A stretch of DNA of 64,000 bases from Asterochloris sp. CNOR1. Its lineage: Eukaryota > Chlorophyta > Trebouxiophyceae > Trebouxiales > Trebouxiaceae. Position numbers and translations under genes: made by a program. The number at the start of each line of letters is the position of its first letter. Position 1 is the first letter of the stretch. Below are positions 56,901 to 64,000 of the stretch, in pieces. The stretch covers positions 620,001 through 684,000 of the forward strand of contig OZ017758.1 in NCBI GenBank assembly GCA_963969365.1, given 5' to 3'. The notes beneath the pieces are model-generated. The model was not told where the DNA came from, searched no databases, and saw nothing but the letters and a program-made list of their open reading frames with translations.

Positions 56901-57455
56901 TTGTCCGCTCTCTGGCACTCAGCGAGAGCCACATGCTAAACTCTACTTTGTGAATTGCAGGTACCTCTCCTGGTACTGGTCGCTTACCTTCTGCTGCGGC
57001 AGCTCTTCTGCATTGCTGCAAACCTGACTGTGAATGAGCTCCTGTCACGCCATCGCTACAGCTACCTGATGCATGAAGCAGACGCAGCCTACTACAATCG
57101 CTTTGACAGAGGCCCAGCAGCAAACTGCTTGCAGTTTTGGTTGAAATACAAAGTGGACTGGGGCAAAGCCTACGAGTCAGAACACCAGGTGAGCTGCAAG
57201 CCTTGCTTGAGCAAAGGGCAGCAGTTCAGGTTGCTCAGAGCTTGGGTCTAAGTGGTGTCAGCAAATCTGCAGGCCAATTTGTCCCTGCCGTGCCTGCAGT
57301 CTGTGGCTGACACCAGGAAGTCTCTAGTGCCCAAGTGGTCCATATCAGATCTGTTGCTATGGCAAGAAGATTTCAGAAGGCGCATGGACTCCCTGCGAGA
57401 GCTCAGGAAGCGCCAGAGGGAGGACCGCCTCCTGAACCCACGTTGTGCAGCCTAG
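53918..57455 (+). CDS. DHHC protein S-acyltransferase with N-terminal STI1-like region
   Basis: Integral membrane palmitoyltransferase. The C-terminal half is clear. One exon (from ~55303) has two spans (LDAAFPLLFVAGAAAVCHW, LGWLLVALPVVFVLGVWLLV); the next has two more (VAVLQAATLACFAGTM, LAVSGFALMFCVAGSLLLQW). CDPGF is followed by the zinc region HCSTCGIQRPLRSKHCSLCG and FDHHCPVLMNCVGSRNKG, then two spans, NLTVNELLSRHRYSY and NRFDRG. TAG is at 57455. Four spans before the DHHC domain resemble the ankyrin AKR1/ZDHHC17 type, but no ankyrin is visible. The upstream frame instead has two STI1-like segments (LAMLQSNPVFRQTIAESPAL; DLQQVFQQLQQQPGTLQRLR) and a Gln/Pro-rich linker joined in phase (CTTG|GTGAGC to GCAG|ACCCGC). 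Exon 1 to 2 splicing is unclear. Two separate genes remain possible. Confidence 0.83.
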
Positions 57456-57654
57456 CTGTGATTTGTGATTTGGTGCTTTTCTCTTCGCAGCTACAAGACC
57501 TGAAGTTTACATCTCAAAATCTGTGAAGTGAAACAGCAATTGGTAATTTCAGCGGGGCCTGGCTCTGCTCAGGTGTTACAAAAGCAACACGGTGCTGGCC
57601 TTGCAGCCATGTCTGATGGCTCATTCTTGTGTCATCATGATCTGCAGACTGATT

Positions 57655-58953
57655 TTAGATCCTGCCGCGTGGACCTGGCACTGCGGGCTTCTTTGGGCCA
57701 TACGCAATGGGGAGCTGCAGGAGACAGGGCACTTGTCTCTACCATGCTTCAAGGGATAACTACCTGACAAAGCAGCACTGTTGACCAAGCAGTGGATGTT
57801 CGCGACAGGGCAAGGCTCTCACCCCCACATCCTTGCTGCCCTTGAATCCCCAGAAGGCTACTCCGGCGGCGAAGCCTGCAGAGGGCAGCAAACCGAGCAT
57901 TCAGAGGTACAGCAAGCCGGGACCCATGTGATCTGATGCGAGAGGCCTCTACACAAGTGTGCAGCATTGCCACATGTAGCATTTCAGTTGCAAAACCCAA
58001 GCTTGCTTGCAGGAGGGAGCCTGCGTGCTGCACTCCCTGGCACAGGATTCACAGGCTCTCCCTACAGCCTACCTACGCCAACGAAGCCCAGCACAGAGTC
58101 GCGCCGGGAGACGGGCTGAGCGGCCCGCTGAAAGAATTCAGCCTGCAGGTCGGGGTACCGCTTCCTGTCCTCCTGTCCATACAGATCCCAGGAGCCAGCT
58201 GTGTTCTCCAGGTCCTGCAGCAACAGGAGTCCCCTCTGCTGAGCAGAGCGGCAGGGGCATTTTGTCTGCGCACTGCGCATGCAGAGACAGCGATGCATAC
58301 AGGCTCAATATGAGCCAGCTGTGCTGTTCAGGTCCTGGTGGTCAGACTGGGTCGCTAGGGGCAAGCAGACTTGAGTCTGGGAGTTGCAGCTGCGTTGCCT
58401 GCTTGCAGGCTATGCATGTATGGCAATCAGGCGCGCCGCAGAAAGAGCGTGTCTGCAGGATGGGCGTGCAGGGACAGCAAGGCTAGCCAGAGTGGCCGAC
58501 AGCCCAGGGCCGCTCTTGATGCATGCGTTGGGCCCTGCGCTCTGTGCTGCTGCCCATGGCACAGTGCAGCTCCTGTGTGAACTCACATCCAGATCAAAGA
58601 ATTGGGACTCGTCGCCGTACTTGGCGCGCACAATTGGCTGGCCTGCATCAGACACAACCACTCAGGATGGCCGTGTCTCAGGTGTGGAAGGTGCAATGCA
58701 CTGGAGCAGTGATGCGTACACACTGCTGCATGCCAGCAGGCTACTAGGCGGCCCAAGCTGTCCGTGCTTCAGATGAGGTGGTGGATTTGCTGACTGGCAT
58801 TGCAGCAGCAGCTGAAAGGCAGGCAAGGCGGAGCTCCTCTCGAAGGAGAGCGGACCCACCTCTGCTGCACTGCTGCCTGCGAGCCTGGGGCCGTTGCAGG
58901 GATGCGCCACGGGCAAAGGTGGCCTTGCTGGACATCAGGCTCATGGTCGACAT
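57655..58953 (-). CDS. PSAH: Photosystem I reaction-centre subunit VI (PsaH)
   Basis: Small thylakoid membrane subunit of PSI near the LHCII docking side. ATG 58953 starts a plastid transit peptide (MSTMSLMSSKATFARGASLQ). It splices in phase (AGAG|GTGGGT) to GQPIVRAKYGDESQFFDLD, then the hallmark DLENTAGSWDLYGQEDRKRY and FFQRAAQPVSRRDSVLGFVG. A membrane-span exon follows (FAAGVAFWGFKGSKDVG, ~57885), and the last exon is LPIAYGPKKPAVPGPRGRI with TAA at 57657-57655. Length of about 145 residues and exon order match plant and algal PsaH. The gene converges with the DHHC gene (199 bp between stops). A 3' splice-site decoy lies in the intron before the GSWDLYG exon. Confidence 0.94.
58176..58341 (-). 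repeat. Exon start duplicated in the PsaH intron (about 119-bp offset)
   Basis: 58176-58222 (exon start and acceptor on the minus strand) and 58295-58341 share CATACAG, GAGCCAGCTGTG(T/C)T and TTC(T)(C)CAGGTCCTG. In the copy the acceptor CTGCAG has become CACCAG-like, so it is probably dead. Confidence 0.75.
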
Positions 58954-59449
58954 GTCGAGGGGAAACAGCAGGCCGGCAAGCCCTCAGCAGCTGTGTGGGC
59001 AGACGATAAGGCAAAATTTTCCTTCCCGAAAAAGAAGACGCACTTTCCGTTTCCCAAAGCTCCCAAAGCTCCAGCCTAAAAGAGAGAAGGAAGTCTGCAT
59101 CCTTCCAGCAAGTTTCCCAATCCAGGAACCTGGGCAGCACCAGGAATGGTCCCTTACAAGCCAGTGCAACTCATTGCAGGAAGCTGCAGCTGAGCTTCAC
59201 GGGCATGCAACAAATTCAGAGCAAGTGCAGCAGACTATGGAGGTGACTGGAGCCGCCCCCGATGACACGTGTGCATCATGGGGCAAGTCAAGGCTGGCAA
59301 ACTACACAGCCTGCGGCATGCTGATGAATGAAGAGGGCTGCTCTTTGCGACTCAGTGACTAGACAGTACGAAATCTTAGTGCAGCTGCTTGCTTCCAATA
59401 GTGGGCTAGCTGGCTTTCCAGCGCTTTCCTGACGATTGAAGGAAGTCTT
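58954..59449. other. PsaH upstream region
   Basis: About 500 bp 5' of PsaH. It includes a locally A/T-rich patch near 59005-59060 (AATTTTCCTTCCCGAAAAAG) next to a 9-bp direct repeat (AGCTCCCAA/AGCTCCAG in CCAAAGCTCCCAAAGCTCC). This would be a natural place for light-regulated promoter elements, but I recognise no defined box. Confidence 0.4.
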
Positions 59450-60735
59450 TCAGAAAATCTTTGGCAGGACGGACAGGCGAAGATGATCAGCAAGCACCGT
59501 AGACCTCATCAAACCCTCAATAAGCCCACAATACAGGTAAGCCCCAACTATGGCAGTTCTGAGCCTTACCTGAGGCAGCTCTTCGTCGCCTGCCACTGGT
59601 GCCAGCCCATGCCAAGATGCTGAGCGGCTGGGCTGTTGGAAGGGTGATCCAGGCAGCTCAGCAGCACTGCTGCTGCTGCTGTAGTGGCTGCTGGCAGGAC
59701 CCTCCACGCCAGAGCTGTCTGGGCGCCACGCAGTGCCGGCCCAGCCTGGAGGGCTGCTCCCCTGGACCACCATGCAGTCAAAGTCAATGGCCGCAATGGG
59801 ACTGGAGGCCATGCCTGAGTCCGCTTGCTGCAGCGGCTGCAGGGCACCTTGCTGCTGAAGGGGGTGGCTGCAGTACTGGCAGCACTGCAACCGCTGATGC
59901 TGGGGAGCTGCGCTGCCTGCTTCTGGGCTGCCTCAAAGGCCTTGTGTGGACACGCCTGCCGACTGCAGCTGGCTCCAAATAAGAGTGCTCCAGGGCAGTC
60001 TGCCACCACAGATTCTGGCATGACGTCACTCCTGTTGACTGCCTTAGGTAGCCACGCAGCCCACGAAGAGCATCTTCCTGCAGCAGACCAGTGGCGAAGC
60101 AAACTTGCACTGCTTGGGCACCTCACTGCAGCCTGCAACAGGTAGTCCTCTGGCATAGGCTCCTGTGAAGCCCCCTCCTATGCTGGATGGCTCCTTTCAA
60201 GGTCTGCAGGTTGCAGTCTGGTAGCCTGCAGAGAGCTGCTGTCCTGCACCTCCACAAGGAGCCCAGCCAGGCTGCGCAGGAGCTGCTCATGCAGGCAGTG
60301 AGGCTTCCAGCACCCGGCAATTGCCTGCATGACAGACGACGCCAGGAGAGCATGAACAGCAACCAAGGGGCATGTCTCCCTGAACGTCAGGCTGGACTGC
60401 TGCGGCTTGCCAGGGACACTGCTTCTGCTTGGACGACATGTCGGTGAGGGCAGCAGTTCCTCAGCTACTTGCTTTCCATTGCAAAAGCATATCCTTAAAA
60501 TCACGGCTTCAGGCGGAGGCAGGTTGGTGGCAGGCTGATGTCATAGAGTTGCCTGGCATCTTGTCGTTTAGGCATCAGGCGCAGGAAGAGAATTGCAGCA
60601 GATTCATTTACCCCTGAGTTGGCTAAGCAGGCCCTCCAGCAGTGGCCAGCAGGCCTGATAGGCATTAGATTGCAGATCCTGTAACGCAGCAAGGCCCTGT
60701 GATTTCATGGGTTGGTCTCTATCAAGTGCGAGCAT
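59450..60735 (-). CDS. Possible unknown gene
   Basis: Not recognised. Coding-like stretches on the minus strand are MLALDRDQPMKSQGLAALQD continuing to LLEGLLSQLRG (60735-~60610), WKPHCLHEQLLRSLAGLLVE (~60290), GASCSRQACPHKAFEAAQKQ (~59960) and AAIDFDCMVVQGSSPPGWAG followed by a Ser-rich part ending GLIEGLMRSTVLADHLRLSV (to 59450). The frames are separated by TGCAG-type sites, but I could not prove a single in-phase model. A helical repeat or a Cys-rich motif is conceivable; I assign no function. Confidence 0.35.
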
Positions 60736-60759
60736 CCTGCTGATTCCTGCTGGCCATCA
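60736..60759. promoter_or_regulatory. Possible minimal divergent promoter, unknown gene / TLC-domain gene
   Basis: If both starts are right (60735 minus, 60760 plus), only 24 bp separate them and the 5' UTRs must overlap. The plus-strand start is well supported by in-phase splicing; the minus-strand start is weak. Confidence 0.3.
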
Positions 60760-62354
60760 ATGATCAGCCTGATCTCTTGGCTGATGAGGCCAGCCATCCT
60801 TTGCACTCCTGGTCCTGGGGATGGCCTCTTACCTTGAATCATATGTATGCCTCCTGCAGGTCTTGCCAGCGGGCTGCTGTGTTACTCCGCCTTCAGGGTC
60901 TCCCCCCACCTCTCCCCGCAGCTGACTGGAAGATACCACAAGCTCAGCCCCAGAGACAGGATCGATTGGGACAGCAGGTGCCACCAGCTGCAGGAACTCC
61001 TGTCTTGGCAGCGTGACGTTATACTGCAAGCGCCACAGCCAAGGGGCAGACCCATGTTGTTGCCCATCATGTGCGATGAAACTTCTGCTCAGCCGGACAC
61101 TGTCCTGTCCTGCAGGTTTGCATCGACGCTGCATGCCCTGGCCATCACCAGCTTTGCTGCCTACATCTTCTTTGCCACAGACACCTATGACGACGATACA
61201 AAGAACCCAGAGGTGTGGGCCAGCCTTTGCTCCTGGCCATGTTTGTCTGTCGTTGTCTTGCCTGGGTCCTATCTGCCTCCCTTCTGCCAGATCATGTGAC
61301 CCTTGACCTGTCAGGTCTTGAAGCTGTCAACATTTGCTCAACACCTCTCTGGTTGACGAACGACTTGTCCCCTGCAGTTGGCGGGGCAGCCCATCTTGCT
61401 GAGGTGCACCCCTGTCAGCCAGGCAGCGCTGGGTGTGTCATTAGGCTACTTTGTGCTGGATATCTCCCTGATGGTCAAACACTACCCATGGGTGAGCAGC
61501 GGGCTTGTAAGATTTCACTTGCGAGGCAGTCTAGATCAGGACACCAAAGCATGTCTGCCATGCGTGCCTTTTTTGTCCATGGTGGCGTGCCATGCTTGCC
61601 TGTGGCATGGCTGCACCACTCCACTGCAGCTATAAAGTCAGTGCTGGACAGTTTATGCAGATGGGAGGGCCCGAGATGCTGGCCCACCACATCGCAGCAT
61701 TTGCGTCGGTTTACACCTCCCTCTCGCTGGGCCAGGCCCACATATACACGCTCATCATGCTGGCGACAGAGGTCACGACCCCCTTCGTGAATGCACGCTG
61801 GATACTTGACAAGCTGGTGAGCCCTGTAACAGCTGAAAGGGGCACTGCATGGGTCGCTGCACTGCTCACCATGGGGCTTACTTGGCTGCTTTCGCAGGGG
61901 TAGCGGCTCCTCAGCTGCATCCTTGACGCCCAGCTGCACTGCTACTGCAGCAATGGAGAGGCACAAAGACCTACACAGTGAATGGCGTCTGCCTCGCTGT
62001 CAGCTGGCTACTAGTCCGCATCCTGCTGTTTTTGTGGTTCTTCATCCACGCATGGAACCACCGAGCTGAGACAGCAGAGCTCAGGGGTCCAGCCATTCTC
62101 TTGATCACAATCGTGCCAGCTCTCCTTTTTGGGCTGAACGTCTTCTGGTTCACAAAAATCCTGCGTGGGGTGATCAAGCTGATCTCAGGGCAGCTTCAGC
62201 AGGTGGGCTACTGTTCATCTTCTGCTCTTCACCATTGCCAGCTCAGTGGCCACCTTGTGCCAAACTTGTGCTGTGCCTGCTGCAGGATGATGACTCTGAC
62301 ATGGGACCCAGAGCTCGCTATAAAGAGTCTGCCGCCCATAAGAAAGGGACATGA
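60760..62354 (+). CDS. TLC-domain membrane protein (TLCD4/TMEM56-like)
   Basis: TRAM-LAG1-CLN8 family multi-span protein; this branch is linked to membrane lipid composition rather than ceramide synthesis. ATG 60760 (MISLISWLMRPAILCTPG) splices in phase to LASGLLCYSAFRVSPHLSPQ and YHKLSPRDRIDWDSR. Then RFASTLHALAITSFAAYIFF (~61116), PVSQAALGVSLGYFVLDISL (~61410), GPEMLAHHIAAFASVYTSLS (~61660), MLATEVTTPFVNARWILDKL (~61760), VCLAVSWLLVRILLFLWFFI (~61990) and ITIVPALLFGLNVFWFTKIL (~62110). The last exon, starting 62287, reads DDDSDMGPRARYKESAAHKK and ends at TGA 62354. W-N/D-S-R...H before the first TLC span and the H-H in AHH are family features. Confidence 0.88.
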
Positions 62355-62693
62355 TTTGATTATGTACATTATGCATGTATGGTGGCTGCCATGACCGGTC
62401 AGGTCAAACTCTAACTTGAACATAGATGAGCCTTCGATCGGGAGCACGCTTCTGTCTGTCTCAAGCCTCCAGGTCGCCCCTTCTCAGCTCACCACACAGA
62501 AGTGAGTTATGTTTGGTGTGACTCGACATCGTTTGCTGTGCCCTGGGGCCTCTAACACCCCCTTGTTGGCTTGATTGGCACAGGTAGCTTTCACCATCTC
62601 TCCTCTGCGCAGCACAGCACAGGCTGTCCCCTGAGATCCACGAGAAGGACAGCATTTGCCTCACTGCACAAGCAGGGAAGGCGTCTCTTTGCC

Positions 62694-64000
62694 ATGCCTC
62701 TTGAAACCACAACAGCAACCAAGGAGCAGGCACCAGACACATTGGCAGGTGCGCTTAGCGGCATCAAGTGCTTGTCAGATTGAAGCAGCAGCAGGGAGGC
62801 AGCAAGTCATCAGTTGCGAAAATCACCTGGTCCAAAAGCTGAAAGTCCCTGTTCGCTGGACCTGAATAGCCTCAGGCAGAGCCAGCCTAGCAGGAGGCAA
62901 GCGGACAGCTGGGAAACCATTTGCAGGCAGTGAGCACTTGGTGCAGTATTCCCAAGTCCCTGCCCCCTTGTTCCCTGTCGCCTTGGGCCAAGGGGACTTG
63001 CCGCTGCAGCAGGGCCCCATATCAACTGGCTGGGAGTGATGCTGTGGTCAAGCAGACGCATGAACCCTTGAAGGCAAAGCATTCGGCTGGGTGAAGGTGC
63101 TGAAGTCCTGCCCCTCAGGAGGCACTGGGCACTGCCTGCAGGGAAGGAGGTGCAGCCCTCCACTCCTGGTGAGAAGTTCCGAAAGGACTACAAGCCCACA
63201 TCCTACCTTGTGAAGTCCATCCACTTGGACTTCAACTTGGGAGTGGAGGACACTAAAGTCAAGAGCCGCCTGCATGTGAAGCCCAACCACAGCGCCACAA
63301 ATGGCTCGGCGCCAGAGATGTTCCTGAACGGTGAGCAGCCACAAGTGCTGCACCCTGCACAACTCATCTCTGGCATTTGTGGCAATTGCTGTGTTTGCAA
63401 TCTGTGGGTGGCTTTTCTTGCTCACCTCCCGTTCCTGTCTGGAACAACATGCCAAGTCAATGAGGTATGTGTACCCTCAAAAATCCATCCTTGCCTTGAA
63501 ACATGCTGAGAGGCCCTGAGTAGGCTGCTGCCAAGCAATGCCTGATGGCGTCCTTTGTCTATCCTTGACCAGCTGGTCTGGCCCTGTGCAGGTCGTCAGG
63601 ACGTCAAATTGCTCTCTGTCTCCATCAATGGCAAGGCAGCCCCCAAGGACAGCTATGAAGTCAGCTCAGAAGGCTTGACCCTGCGGCAACTGCCTGCCGG
63701 CAGCTTCGAGCTTGAGACTGAGGTCCAGATCAATCCCAAGGCCAACACTAGCCTGGAAGGCCTCTACTACACAGGTCGGTTTGCTGCTGTTGTGTACAGC
63801 TGCCGCTGGGCAGCAGATGCTGTCAGCAGTGCGGCCAGCACCCGTCGTGGAAGTCCTGTGCCACACAGGACCACTTAGGCGATCGCTCTATGCATTGTCG
63901 ACTCAATCTGCTTTGCCACCCCAGCATTCACTTGGGGCCACGGGCTGCATGCAGAGACACTTCTGGCATGGAGGGCATGTCACTGCCATCTGTGATGGCT
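62694..64000 (+). CDS. PepN-type M1 aminopeptidase, N-terminal part (cut by window edge)
   Basis: Zinc aminopeptidase of the E. coli PepN/plant MPA1 branch of M1. Visible exons cover only the N-terminal beta domain: KFRKDYKPTSYLVKSIHLDF (~63175), FNLGVEDTKVKSRLHVKP, QDVKLLSVSINGKAAPKDSY (~63600), SSEGLTLRQLPAGSFELETE and INPKANTSLEGLYYTG (~63770). The gluzincin HExxH lies beyond the window. The preceding exon ends TTGGCAG|GTGCGC and reads MPLETTTATKEQAPDTLAG, joining in phase to KEVQPSTPGEKF. Upstream of this Met the same frame is open back to ~62556 and basic/Ser-rich (STRRTAFASLHKQGRRLFA), which looks like an organellar presequence whose ATG lies in an earlier exon I could not place. Confidence 0.85.

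Noticed and set aside
62400-62742. Minus-strand frame opposite the aminopeptidase start
   Set aside because: It overlaps the presequence exon that joins in phase to the aminopeptidase and has no recognisable feature.
1-64000. Transposons, tRNA or rRNA genes
   Set aside because: No reverse transcriptase, transposase or integrase motifs, terminal repeats, or tRNA-like arms were seen; a tRNAscan or RepeatMasker run would settle this.

Overview
The window is nuclear DNA from a photosynthetic eukaryote, most likely a green alga (a trebouxiophyte-like chlorophyte is my inference). Almost every gene is broken into many small exons joined by introns that mostly end in TGCAG. The gene set combines a nuclear photosystem I subunit (PsaH) and an organelle-type DNA gyrase A with typical eukaryotic genes such as SF3a60, Spb4/DDX55, SUV3, Mog1, a tubulin-ligase-like protein and a DHHC palmitoyltransferase. 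There are no bacterial operons, no CRISPR array, and no rRNA or tRNA genes that I could see. Gene models were assembled by reading exons by eye and checking splice phase; exon-level ends are approximate unless stated.

Layout. 1-2482 (+) is the 3' part of SF3A3. 2599-7707 (+) is organellar GyrA. 7843-~8780 (-) is a PPIL1/CYP18-2-type cyclophilin. About 1.7 kb without a recognisable gene follows. 10501-12455 (-) is a Gly/Gln/Met-repeat protein with a yeast Lsb/Pin3-like tail. 12863-18349 (-) is a GT90 (CAP10) glycosyltransferase. 18702-20837 (+) is a secreted GT-A-like protein. 20984-22664 (-) is a PC-esterase/TBL-like protein. 23146-27764 (+) is a GT34 glycosyltransferase. 27978-32640 (-) is SUV3. 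32694-36480 (+) is Spb4/DDX55. 36865-38489 (+) is Mog1. 39238-44088 (+) is a TTL-like ligase. 44359-53850 (-) is a DEIH-box helicase of the NIH/YTHDC2 type. 53918-57455 (+) is an STI1-like plus DHHC protein. 57655-58953 (-) is PsaH. 59450-60735 (-) is a weak unknown gene. 60760-62354 (+) is a TLC-domain membrane protein. From about 62694 (+) runs the 5' part of a PepN-type M1 aminopeptidase, cut by the window edge.

How the genes relate. Four consecutive genes (12.9-27.8 kb) look like secretory-pathway glycan enzymes: GT90, GT-A-like, PC-esterase and GT34. RNA metabolism is strongly represented: SF3A3, the PPIL1-type cyclophilin, SUV3, Spb4 and the NIH-type helicase. Neighbours are often convergent with 130-270 bp between stops, or divergent with very short spacers. 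Three divergent pairs have start codons only about 24-67 bp apart, implying shared bidirectional promoters.

The most unusual feature is a recurring one. Many introns contain degenerate local duplicates of the adjoining exon edge together with its splice site, typically offset by 30-150 bp. I found this in at least seven genes. It suggests that introns here grow by tandem duplication of exon-intron junctions, leaving decoy splice sites. A smaller signal is a set of GC-AG introns, one clear (GyrA) and two inferred from frame (Mog1, GT90).
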